Origin: Pinguiococcus pyrenoidosus
Lineage: Eukaryota > Sar > Pinguiophyceae > Pinguiochrysidales > Pinguiochrysidaceae
Length of the DNA: 23,385 nt
Reading direction: 5' to 3'
Assembly: GCA_019677205.1 (NCBI GenBank)
Contig: JAAMXY010000572.1
Span: 1-23,385 of the forward strand
Under the pieces are notes generated by a model. That model made no database searches and was not told where the DNA came from. It saw nothing but the letters and a program-made list of their open reading frames with translations. Positions 1 through 10,550 of this stretch are shown piece by piece. The number at the start of each line of letters is the position of its first letter. The first letter of the stretch is position 1. A program made the position numbers and the translations under genes.

Positions 1-346
1 GCAGAAACCGGTCTCGGAGCGGTCTGGTAATAATGGTCTGGTAATAGGAATTATCGTTTTTTTTACATTACAGTCCAAACCATTTCATGATAGTGAAGAC
101 TGTTTCACGACAGTCCAGACTGTTCAGAGTCTCGCCATGTTGACATCATTCTCATAAAGATTGCGTCAATACGGTATTGGAAAATTTTCATTTCGCCCTT
201 CGCCAATGGTGATGGTGCGAAGCATCTTTTGACAATTTTCAAATTCCTACTGGATCCATTCGGCTGTGCAATCGATTGCCCCGCAACGCCAAGGCAGAGA
301 AAGGAGGCACGACAGGACACAACAAGAGACAAGACTTGCAAGCAGT

Positions 347-1286
347 ATGTCCAAGCTCAACAAGGACATCCTGAGCCAGGCCATCGATGACTGCTACGCT
401 TTCAGCGCTGGCGAGGCCATCATGATCGACGGCGAGGAAGTCAAGGGCAAGAAGCGGAACTTCGTGGAGACCATCGACCTTCAGATCGCTCTGAAGAATT
501 ATGACCCCACGCGGGACAAGCGTTTCACGGGCTCCATCAAGCTGCCGCAAGCCGTGCGGCCCAACATGAAGATCTGCATCCTGGGGAATGCGGTGCACGC
601 GGAGCAGGCGCAAAACGCGGGCGTGGATTGCATGACCGTGGATGACCTGAAAAAGTTCAACAAGGTACGCGCCCCGGCCGGCGCTGGAGACGGTTGAGCC
701 CTTGCTTGAAGTGCCGGGCGAGGGAGGGAGGGATGAGCGCCTGTGTGGAGAAATCGAGAAATGGAGAAAGCGATAAGTGGCGACATGGACGAGGAACTTG
801 GTCGGAAGGGGAAAGCGTGGATGGCGGGGATTTCCAGGGAGAAAGGGAGAAAGGGAGAAAGGGAGGTACGCTGCGCTGATGCTGACCTGTTGCCTGGACA
901 CTTGCTTCTGCTAGAACAAGAAGCTTATCAAGAAGTGGGCGAAGAAGTATGATGCCTTCGTGGCCAGCGACACCATCATCCGACAAATCCCGCGGCTGCT
1001 GGGACCCGCGTTGACCAAGGCGGGCAAGTTCCCCACGCTGTGTACGTCCAGCGAGAACGCGGTGGAGAAGGCGGAGGAGATCAAGACCATCGCGAAGTTT
1101 CAGATGAAGAAGGTGACCTGCCTGAACGTGAGCGTTGGAAACATGAACATGAGCAAGGATGAAGTGCGATACAACGTCCAGCTCTGCTCCAACTTCTTGA
1201 CTTCTCTGCTGAAGAAGAACTGGCAGAACATTGGCAAGATGTACATCCACAGCACAATGGGGCCTAGTCAGCAAATCTACTTCTAA
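347..1286 (+). CDS. RPL10A: 60S ribosomal protein L10a (uL1), two exons
   Basis: This gene encodes the large-subunit protein uL1/L10a, which forms the L1 stalk at the ribosomal E site. Exons are 347-664 and 915-1286, giving 229 residues. The 250-nt intron starts GTACGC, ends CTAG and has a branch-like GCTGAC at about 879. The join is phase 0 and restores the family core KKxNKNKKLIKK. Family motifs visible are [12 protein letters not shown], the central [17 protein letters not shown] and the C-terminal [12 protein letters not shown] followed by STMGP. The ATG at 347 was chosen because the protein then starts MSKLNKD like its relatives; an in-frame extension to 266 exists but is not conserved. 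Compared with human L10a (217 aa) there are about 12 extra residues near positions 19-33 ([13 protein letters not shown] region). The gene converges on the channel gene, with 140 bp between the stops. Identification is firm. Confidence 0.96.
837..866 (+). repeat. purine tandem repeat inside the RPL10A intron
   Basis: The 8-bp unit GGGAGAAA is repeated three times and followed by GGGAGG. It lies in the 3' half of the RPL10A intron, upstream of the branch region. The run is all purine on the plus strand. It could be a splicing enhancer or simply slippage-prone sequence; only the repeat itself is seen. Confidence 0.8.
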
Positions 1287-1426
1287 ATTCGACGCGATCT
1301 GAATGGAATCAATCAGTCTTGCGTTAACTAGTTGCGTCTCAGTCCCAGCGCTCGGAATTGGGAGTACAGCGCATTCTCCGCTCTGTGTCTCCCTTCGAGT
1401 CTCGCCATAATCTAAGCAGCGCCGTT
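1287..1426. other. intergenic gap between convergent genes
   Basis: These 140 bp separate the stop codons of RPL10A (plus strand) and the channel gene (minus strand). Both 3' UTRs and polyadenylation signals must lie here or overlap the opposite gene. No AATAAA was noticed on either strand. Confidence 0.7.
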
Positions 1427-4400
1427 TCAAACCAGGGGATGCGACCGATCACTTTCGATGCTTCTACTCGACTGTACTGATGCCCTCCTCGCTTGGAAGG
1501 CCTGTGCAAGGAGCTGCCCTGGAAGGTTCAGGGACTTGCGCATGCCTGAGAGGACCGAGGGTCGAGACGCGGTTGACATTCGTCGATCCTCCGACACCTC
1601 GGTGCGCTCGTCTTCGAGCCCCTCCTCTCCAAGAATCTTGTCAAAAAATTGGTGACCCAGACTCGCCTGGTACAAAGGGATTCTGTTCGCGCGGACAAGC
1701 TCGGATCCGGAAGACAGGGTTCTGCGCTGCTCGGTATCGTTCGGATTCCACACCGCCTCCACGTACTGCAGAATCGTTGCCGTCGGAGTGTGGGTGATAA
1801 GGCCGTTCTTCGTTAGGAAGTCCTCAAACAGAATTCGAGCGTCCCGCTCGGTCATCGTGTTGCAGATCTCCTTTAGACTGTCCGTGCCGAGCAAGTACAG
1901 CTCCACGGGGGAGGCGGCCTCGATCGTCTCCTGCCGCACACCCGATTTTGAGACCAGGGCGTACTCGCCGAAGTGGTTTCCTTTCCGGAGAAGGTTCCCC
2001 AGGATTTCGATCTTTCGCTGCACCAGGTGAGCGTCTCTCCGCCCATCGGAGTCGAGCACGGAGAGGTCGGGAGGAAGGGAGACGCGGACGTGCCCGGCCC
2101 CGATGAAGTAGATGTCCCACCCCACGTCGCCCGCTTCGTAGATGAAGGTATACTGGGACGAGGCTTGCGTCTTGAGGGCCATCGCGATCCTCTTCCTCGT
2201 CATTTCCTTCCGGTCGTCGAGCACGGGGACGGCATCCAAGATTCGCTTGCGCACCGCGAACGCCAGGTCAAGGCGCAAGGGCTTCGGAAGATCCTGCATG
2301 ATCTCTTTGTCGTCCAGCAGATGCGAGCGCTCGTAGACATGCTTGTAGTGCCTCAGGATCGTTTGCTCAAGGTCCCGGGGGAACTTTCGGTACCGCATGT
2401 ACTCCTCCAATGACTGCATCTTCAGCTTGAAGGCGCTGCTGCCGGTGGAATCGACGCGCTGAAACAAGATTTTAAAGGCACCGATGAGCGCCGCGAAGAC
2501 ACAGGCAGCCAGCGTCATCACGAACAGCTGAAAGGTCGTCTCCCCAACGTTCCTGGGAATGATGTCTCCATATCCCACTGACGACATCGTCGTCAGGGTG
2601 AAGTACAACGACCGAGTGTAGCACTCCCCCGCGGTCATTGTCGTGACACAGATGTCGTGAGCGCCGCGATCGTCGTCGAAGGTCGCCAATCCGGCTTTCA
2701 CCGCCCACGTGGTTTGGCTGCTCCTCTCCAGGAACCGATGGATCATGAACCACGTGCAGGCGACCCAATGGTTGGCGAAGACAAAGACGGCCAGAACCTT
2801 CGCTATCAAGCTGATCGAAGACGGGATGCGGACCTGGTGGAAGTGAAGGTCCTTCTCAATGGCACGGACTTTGTCTGGAATCTCCAAGAGGCGAACGAAG
2901 CGAAAGAGCCGGAGACAGAAGTACGCCACGTTTCGCTGCCCCCTTGACGCCATCAGGCAGAACGAGCCGGTGGGAAACAAGCCAACTAGATCAAGAGCTC
3001 TCCTGCTCTTCATGTAGTGCTCTCGGACGGACGATACTTCGTTGACGATGAAGCCCTTCTCCACGAAGGGGAAGAACCTGAAGTGCAGGAAAGCGTCGAG
3101 GAGCAGGAGTCCGTCCGCAACCAGATTGAAGGTCACGGGGATCCCGACTGCGCTGTTCCGGCGCCCGTCGATGTAGAACGCGGCGTAGTACGGCGTGGCG
3201 ATGCCAATGTGGACCATCGTGAGCAACACGACGACGTTCCAAGCGCAACGAAAGGAGCTGTGGGGCTGCAGAATCTTTAGGTCGATCCTTTCCCGCATGT
3301 TGGACTGCTGGCTCGCGGCGACCATGCGGATCCGACCGAGCTTCTGCGCAGGATCGTTTGCGTTCACCAGGTTGGTCTCGAAGATTTCGTACCGGTGCTG
3401 AAGCTCCTGGACGGCGGCGAACACCTTCCCTCGCAAAACCGGGTGGTCGCGCAGCACCTCCTCCACGGCGCTGTCTTCCAAGGTGTAGACTTCCGTGAAG
3501 TCCACGCATCGCACCGTAGCGCGGCGCTTCTCCCTGGCTAGGACTGCGGTCTCACCGAAGAAGACGCCTTCGTGAAGCGTGGACATCACGGTGACATCAT
3601 CCGGCGCGATCACTTCCACTCGCCCTTTCACCAGGAAGTACATCTCTCGCCCGATCTCGCCGGCGGTGATCACGTTGTCGTGGTTGTTGTAGATTTCAGG
3701 GACCAAGCGGATTGCCAGCTCCTCGACGAGCTCGTCCGAGAGACTCGCGAAGATGGGGCACTTGGCGATGTACTGCACCCGGCCGTTCTTTGATATCTCC
3801 ATCCGTAAGGTGTACGGCAGGTCGTCAAAGTGCGACTGCTCCCCGAAGGACCCCTGTCCTGCGATCATAAGGTTCATGAAGTCGTTCACCCTGGTCTGAA
3901 GCTGTCGAGGGACTTTGTGCGTGTGCATGTAGGCCTTGAGCGCTTCTGCCCTCTCTGTACTTGCGGCCTCCTCGGCATTCAAGTTCGCGAGGATGTTCGC
4001 AACGTTGCCGATGACCACGGCCGAGACCGTCATCCCGATGATGAGCCAGAACAGCACGTAGACGGTTTCGCCAACGTTCGCCGGGACGACGTCCCCGAGG
4101 ACAACGACCAACAGCGTAGGCGCCGCCCAGTAGATGGCCCGAAGGTAGCGCTCCGAGACGCTACCGCCATCGACGGGAAGATGACCCAGCTCGATTTGGA
4201 GTTGCACCCAGGACTCGTGGTATCTGCAAAAGGCCCACTCCGTGATCTCAAAGGCCTGTCCGGCCTGAAGGGTACTTCTTGAAGCCTGGTCGCACTTGTC
4301 CTAAGAGGGGCGAACACTGTCATCCCAAGGACCGAGCGTGCTCAAACGTAGTTGCTACTTACGTGAATGTGCCGGAAGCGCGCAAGCATGTACAGTCCGC

Positions 4401-7400
4401 AGGCCGCCCAGTGCGCAACCATCCACACGCAGAAGAGAAGGCCGAGGAGCTGGACAAGACTCGCCGCCACGGTGGTGTGCTCAAGCAGTCTTTCCAAGTT
4501 CTGCCAGCCCTTGCGTGCGCGTGGAACCCGCAAGAGCTTTGGCACTCGCAAGAAGGCGATCGCAAGCCACCGACTCCCGGGGCTCACAGCGAGCGCCAGT
4601 ATCTCCAAAGGAACGCACGAAATCGCAGCGAGGTAGAATCCATTCTGTCGAAAGTTGTCCCATATGGCGACTTGATCGAAGTAGAGCTCCCCTTCGTAGA
4701 GGAAGGCGAAGTGCCTTGATCGCAGGTACAAATCGACGAAGAAGACGCCATCGACGACCCAGTCTAGGTAGAGGAAGACCGCGACGTACTCAAAAGCAAT
4801 GCGATAGGGGATGTAGAAGGTCTGGTACACCACGCAGAGGCAAATCAAGGATGTCCAGCCCTGTTGCACTCGTCCGTCGGGCAAGAAGACGGTCGGCTGG
4901 TTCCCCCCGTCCTGATCCTCGCCAGCTGTCGCCCTTTGCACGGGTGCCATCACTGGTTCGAGATAGGCAGACCATGGCCTTCTTTCGTTCATTTTGTGAA
5001 AGTTCGCCCGCACCCGCTCATTGTGGCGCATCTTGGTCGACAGCGTCTCGCTCAGAGAGCGGTACATCTCGGTGCTCCAGTTCGGGAACATGTCCATAAC
5101 CTCTTGGATGCACGAAAGGGTTATCAGAAAGCAGTCGCAGTAGGACCTGGCCGTCACGCTTGCCGTGCGGACAGCTCGGGGCTTGAGCAAGATTGACTCG
5201 CCGAAGTAGTCGCCATCGTGGAGCGTGGCGTACGCCACCTGTTGATCTTCGCTGCTCACGACCAAGAAGCCCCTCTCAACCAGGTAAAGCTCCTTGCCAA
5301 CCTCTCCGGAGCGGATGACCACGTCCCCGGGCAGAAAGACGCGGGGGACCAGTCTGGATGCCAGGGCCTGTCTGACGCCCTCCTCGCAATCGCGAAGGAA
5401 CGGAATGCTCTTCAGTGCCGCTCCCGTGACAGCGCTGGCAACGTTTCTCCTCAGGGGTGGAGGCAGCTCTTTCAGGACCGCGGCCTCATCCACAACGCCT
5501 TGACGACTCCACATGTAGTCGGCGTAGTTAAGCACTTTCTCCATGAGAGCTGGACTGAAGTCCTCTCGCACCATCGCGCGTCGTATGATTCGCATCCGCT
5601 GACGGTACTGACGTGCGTTCTTCGTCAACTTCTCCATCAGCGATGCCAAGGCTCCAACCATTGCCGGGAGGAGAATGGCTCCCACGAACACGATAACTGT
5701 TGCCATTCCCGACTCCACGGGGTTCGAGGAGGGCGGTACGATGTCGCCGTAGCCAACGGTGGACATGCCGACCATGGCAAAGTATAGAGCCCGAAGATAA
5801 ACGACGTAGCCAACATCCTGGTCTTGCCCGAAGAAGGACGTGCACGGGGAGCAGCGATCAGCAGCGCTCCGATCGGCTTGGATCCACGTATCCATCCCCT
5901 GATCGAAGAGGCCGCTCTTAATGCTAAACTCCGATGCACAGATGAAGAGGCACCCAGCCCAATGGCACAGGAGTAGCATGGCAGCGTTGTACTCCAGAAA
6001 GCGACCGAGCTCGATGGTATACCAACCAAAGCGTTGGCGGAGTCGCTTCTGTACCTCCCTCGTGGACATGACGAGCTGTCCCAGCCTCAGCAGCTTGGGC
6101 AAGCGTACGGCTGTGAAGACTGCCGGGCGGGAATCAACGGCAAGGAGAAGCTCCCAGGGGAACACTTCAAAGAGCTCCTTCCAAAGGCATCTCTTGGTCA
6201 AGAAGCGCTCCTTGATCCTCTCGGTGTCGTAGATGACGATGCCGTCCTCCAGGTACATGAAGTGCTGATACTCCAGGTATATGTGCAGCGCCCACGCTGC
6301 ATCTACGAGCCACGTAAAGCAGAGTAGAGTAAGACGCGTGTACATCACCGGAGCAAACATGGCTGCCAGGTGGATAGGCATGGTGATCGCGTAGAAGGCG
6401 GCGCACACGAAAATCAGCACATCCCACCACTGCCGGAAGCTTGACTGCGGAATGAAGTGCCGCCTCCGCGAAGTCGAGAAAGATCTGATCGTATCTGAGT
6501 GCTCCGATATCACCCGCGACCCCGCGCGACTCCGGAGCCGCGCCAGCTTCAAGCGCTTTGACGACAACTGCACATCGCCCTTGAAGGATTTCTTGTACAT
6601 GCGGGCAATCTCCGCCTGCGAGCATTGCGAAAGCATGACGCTTTGGAACGCGAGAGCAGGGAGGAGAAGGACCTCGGCGTAGGTCTTCGCCCGGATCGAG
6701 TAGTCGCATCGGACGTCCTCGTGGAACAAGCATTCGTCCCCGTAGTGATCCCCCGAATTCATGCCCTGGATGATGCGACTGTTTGGGTCATCGCTTTCGT
6801 TGATGTTCACCTCGCCCCGCTGCACCAGGAGGACTCCGCGGATCTGTTCGCCTTTGCCCATGACGACATCCCCGGGGCTGTAGAGGTGCTGATCCAGCCT
6901 GCTTGTCAGAGCATTCAGGAAGGCAAAGTTCAGTCCTCGGAGCACGGGCAGCTGCCGCAGCAGGTCTCGCCTCATGACGGAAGAGACTTGGATCTGCAGC
7001 GTTCTCGGCAGCTCATTGATGAATTTCCTCTCGTCGACGCCTCGTAAAAGGAACCACCTGTGCTCATAGAAGCTGACCAGCTTGGCCTTGAGCCATTGTG
7101 GGAGCTTCCGGTAAGTTATGTACTTGTCAAGTCTGTCGAGTCTCTCGTAAAACGTCGTCTGCGCGGCGTCAAAATTGGTGATCATGATCGTCAGATTCGC
7201 AATGGCCGCGCAGCACATGGCAACCCCGACGTGCATGAGAATCATGGTCACCCGCGTCTCCGGCAGCGAGATGGGGACGATGTCACCGAAGCCAGTGGTG
7301 CACATGGTGACGAAGGCCCAGTAGATCGCGCGCCCGTAGGTGTGGACCAGGGAATAGCTTAGCTCATTACTTGCGCTGTCAAGAAGGCCGTCCTGCTCAA

Positions 7401-8914
7401 GCCAGTTTCCCTACAGGGCGCAGCGTCGTAAGCTTCCAAGAGCTCAAAAATGGATGGGAGGGCCTTCTGCGGAGCGCACCTGCGAAGTTCGCGAGCCGTT
7501 GAGACCAACACGGAAGAAGAGGCACGCGGCCCAGTGGCCAAACATGGCCAAGGCACAGTAGAACTTGACCATCCGCTGCACGCCGAGGTGTCGAACAAGG
7601 TTCTTGTCCTCCAGTAAAGCGAATATCTCGTCGGTGAAAGCCATCATGCGGAAGTACCACAGCATCCGATTGAGCTTGTACAGGATGATCGCTCGCTCGC
7701 CTGCTGCATACGCGAAGACGTCGAAATGCAGCACCGCCGCAACTTCTAGGCAAAGTATGGCGACATCCGACGGGTTGCGTCGGATTTCTAAGCCAGAAAA
7801 TTCCCGAGACCTCTTCTTGCGAAGAAAACCCGCAGCGCGTCGCAACCAGATGCGTCCGTAAGCTCGGAAGATCTTCCGTTGCGTGTACAACACGCAGGCG
7901 ATCAAGAAGGTCTCGGCTACCGTGTCCAGCGCGATGAAGGCGGCGTACCTCTCCTCAAAGGAGTACTTGGGGAAGAAGGCGATTCGCAGAGGGATCGTGA
8001 TCAGGAGATATGTCGCGCAGGCCAGTCGCAGGGACACCCACAGAAGATCCGCGTTCCAATTGTCCTTTTGGGTATCAGCCACAAGGACACCTTCTGTGAG
8101 CTCGCGCTGCAGGGGCACGATCTTGTTGGAACGGAAAAACGACTTGCGCGCTCCACGCTTTCCTTGCGTTTGGGTGGTGCGGCGGCGACCCCAGATCAGC
8201 TGGCTCCAGCGCCGTATGTCCCGGTCAGGTGCAAGGAGGCTCGGCGTCCTATGCAGACTCCTCGTCCTCTCGAAGGCCGAAGAGCTCGTGGCCTTTCGCA
8301 GGGGAGGAACCGAGCTCTGCTCTCTCGCAAGCAACCCACCGCCTGTGCCGCTGAACGGTGCTTTGTTGTCCGTGCTGCTCGCGGCGCTCCCAAAACTCAC
8401 GTCGTTGAAGCTGGCCGTACGCATCAGCAGCTCTCGGGGCCCTCCTGATCCCCCCTTTAGGGGCGCAGCGTGCTCCTCTGGCCTTGCCTGCGCCATGTTC
8501 CGCCACCTCCGTCTCTTTGCGCGCTTTGCGGCGGCGGACGAGGACGAGTTCGCACGATCCACAGCATTAATCCAGTGTTCAGTAGCGGGGTCGTCAGCGG
8601 TTGCAATCGAGCTCTGAGGAAGTGTGAGGCTTAGCTCGGAAACCATCGTCGTGGCAGCAAACCAAGAAGCTTACCATGCTTTCCAGCGTGGCGTCTCCAT
8701 GGCTCTTCTGGCCCTTGCTGATCTGTGGGACCGCTTGGTCGTTCGCCTTGCCTGCGTCCCTGTGTGGCAAGTCGCCCAAATCCTCGAGGCTCGGTATCGA
8801 CGGCCTCTCGTGCAGGCTCAGCACGGATATGGTCGGCGAATCCGGCACCCGCGTTGGAAGCGTATCCCCCAGGGCATCAACGTCCAACGCGGTCGCCGGA
8901 GCGTCGTCCGCCAT
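1427..8914 (-). CDS. four-repeat (pseudotetrameric) cyclic-nucleotide-gated channel, CNGK-like
   Basis: Exons, in transcript order, are 8914-8675, 8613-7480, 7410-4363 and 4300-1427. Three phase-0 introns of 61, 69 and 62 nt join them into about 2431 residues. The start ATG sits in CACCATGGCG, a Kozak-like context. After a Ser/Arg-rich N terminus (about 1-260), the chain repeats four times the order S1-S4, S5, pore, S6, C-linker, cyclic-nucleotide-binding domain. The selectivity filters are TTGFGD (496-501), TVGYGD (1009-1014), VVVLGD (1539-1544) and SVGYGD (2048-2053). The cNMP phosphate-cassette regions lie near 677, 1191, 1719 and 2248. Cassettes II (YFGE with RTASV) and III (FFGE with RRATV) look competent; I and IV are altered. 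One chain could form a whole pore, as in animal CNGK channels. Both termini carry basophilic-kinase motifs (RTASF, RKATS, RRMS, RRAS). The protein would sit in the plasma or ciliary membrane and is probably K+-selective, but ion and ligand are inferred. Repeat architecture is firm. Confidence 0.93.
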
Positions 8915-9941
8915 GGTGCCTCTCGCCACGCCCTGCGCTCCCTCGACCCCGCCAACTACGTTTGCTTTCGCATGTCTTCTGCGTCCGCCAAGTTCCGCGG
9001 ACGCAAGCGGGTTGGGGCGTCGACACGGACGAAGCTTGCGACCTGCAGAAAAACTGAAGCTGGGGAGGCTTGCTCTTCAGCGTTGGAACCTGATGCAGCT
9101 ATCTACACGTGTCTTATGGACGATGCAAAACACTCACTAACTCACTTGACTCGGATTGCAATGCTATGCGTAGATCGAAACCGAAGCATGCCGATTGGTG
9201 GGAGTCGGGTTCCACAATTGACGAAAACGGATGTTCATTGGTCACTGTTCTGAAACGGACTGTAAGAAGTGCCCGATTGGCGTCACCGTTGACATTTCGG
9301 AGCCCAAGGAGCCAATGAAGAGCCTCCCTTCCTACAACTAAACGCGAAAAACTCTTCGGCCATGCCACAGCGACTTCGTCCCGCAGTCACACCAACAGCG
9401 GAGACTTCGGAGCGCAATCGTCCTACCCTACGGGGGAAGCGTGTTTAGGCAGAATAAGGTGTCGGTTTGATAAATCTCGTCGTGATTGGCTCATCATCTT
9501 AGCTTGATCAAATTCATATGGGATATTACAAATATTTAAAATTAAATATTAACGACCACCGGAAAATGGGTTCAGCGAAGGTTTGGCGCTCCTTTCTGCT
9601 CGTCTCTTCATCTTCTGAAGCCTCAGAACAACCCATAGCCCATCATTCAGACAGCGAAGGTCTTTTACAGCATTTCTGTGATCGATCCTATGATCGAAAC
9701 AGGGGTGGCACGCGCACCTCGCTCTAGCAGGACAAGCAAATCCTTTATATTTCGACCCTATCCACTTGTAGAAGCAACGCGCAGACTCATTTTCATTTCG
9801 TACCTATAAAAAGAAAAAGAAAATTTAAATGCGGATGCGAACTGGAAGGCATCACGAGGACGGCTTTAACGTTCTTGGGGATGACAGGATTACCAATGAA
9901 GAGAGCACTTCCTCCGCCATCCCCGACTTTGCACACGATAC
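8915..9941. promoter_or_regulatory. upstream region of the channel gene with several CCAAT-type boxes
   Basis: I see no convincing gene in this stretch. Read on the minus strand (the direction of the channel gene), CCAAT pentamers occur at 9194-9198, 9276-9280 and 9485-9489. The middle one is preceded by TGACG, a CRE half-site. One CCAAT is on the plus strand at 9312-9316. An AT-rich patch lies at about 9505-9555. The motifs are short and could be chance; a promoter role is inferred from position only. Confidence 0.3.
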
Positions 9942-10550
9942 TTATTCATGAAGATTCTTAAGAGCCGAAAGCGAAGCCGGAGAACGAAGGAAGAGCAACA
10001 AAGACGAAGCGGGACCCCATGTGGCTGAACTGACGGAAGCTGCGGCCCTTCCCACTTGTTCTTCAGCCTGAAACGAAGCATCAACGAGGAGCATCCGCAG
10101 TACCTTGAGTCCAAGCTCTTTGAGATATGTCTTGCCAAGAAGACGCAGGAGGCCAACGCCAGCTGCTCCAAGCAGCCGCTGGACTCCCCATCTCACGGCA
10201 TGGCGACTGACGCTCGTCCCCAACGCCCGGCTCGCTTCTGCTGCCGCCATGTCGAAGGAGAAGCCCTTGTCTAGGGCATCGCAGGCCTTCTGAAAGGCTG
10301 GGCAGTCGGTGTCGCCGAAGACCACGTTGCTACCGCCGGACCCGGGCTTCCGAAACGAAGCGTCAAAGTCGAGGCCTTCTTCGTTTGCGGTGTACGTAGA
10401 CGCCACAACGCGTTCAATTGTCTTCCGTGCACCCAGACCGAGCCCTAGCTCTCTCCGAAAGGTGCCCAGCGTCCTATCCTTGCCGCTCCATTCCTCAGCA
10501 GGCTGGCTCCCAAGCCCAAGCTTGCTGATCCAGTATATCTTGATGGCCAT
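9942..10550 (-). CDS. unrecognised ORF, possible helix-turn-helix protein
   Basis: This open frame of about 202 residues starts at the ATG at 10550, beginning MAIKIYWISK. I do not recognise the family. The middle (KGFSFDMAAAEASRALGTSV then SRHAVRWGVQRL) reads like a helix-turn-helix of the kind found before Tc1/mariner-type catalytic domains. The C-terminal third is low-complexity (Ala/Ser/Leu) and may be out of its true frame. A GTACTG...TTTCAG stretch inside it could be a very short intron or degeneration. No catalytic triad is visible. It sits at the edge of a transposon-rich, gene-poor area, so a decayed mobile-element gene is the most likely alternative to a genuine lineage-specific gene. 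The frame also extends upstream without an ATG to 10598. Confidence 0.35.
   Translation of the reverse strand: MAIKIYWISKLGLGSQPAEEWSGKDRTLGTFRRELGLGLGARKTIERVVASTYTANEEGLDFDASFRKPGSGGSNVVFGDTDCPAFQKACDALDKGFSFDMAAAEASRALGTSVSRHAVRWGVQRLLGAAGVGLLRLLGKTYLKELGLKVLRMLLVDASFQAEEQVGRAAASVSSATWGPASSLLLFLRSPASLSALKNLHE

Noticed and set aside
1-346. Short repeated GTCCA/GACTGT motifs upstream of RPL10A, considered as an array or operator
   Set aside because: The copies are irregular in spacing and sequence, and there is no regular spacer-repeat structure. I see only the 5' flank and leader of RPL10A here.
665-914. C/D box snoRNA in the RPL10A intron
   Set aside because: Ribosomal-protein introns often host snoRNAs, but I found no RTGATGA C box paired with a terminal CTGA D box. 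The CTGA near 880 fits the branch site better.
657-1430. 257-residue open frame on the minus strand over RPL10A
   Set aside because: It is antisense to both RPL10A exons and the intron, and has no family resemblance; the plus-strand protein is unambiguous.
1427-8646. Reading the channel exons as three or four separate genes
   Set aside because: Each apparent gene would begin inside a channel unit (for example at the pore or just before it), and consensus GT-AG introns of 61-69 nt join all exons in phase 0, completing the S5-to-pore segments of repeats I and III.
8624-9253. 209-residue plus-strand frame over channel exon 1 and its promoter
   Set aside because: It is largely antisense to a supported coding exon and shows no domain or motif.
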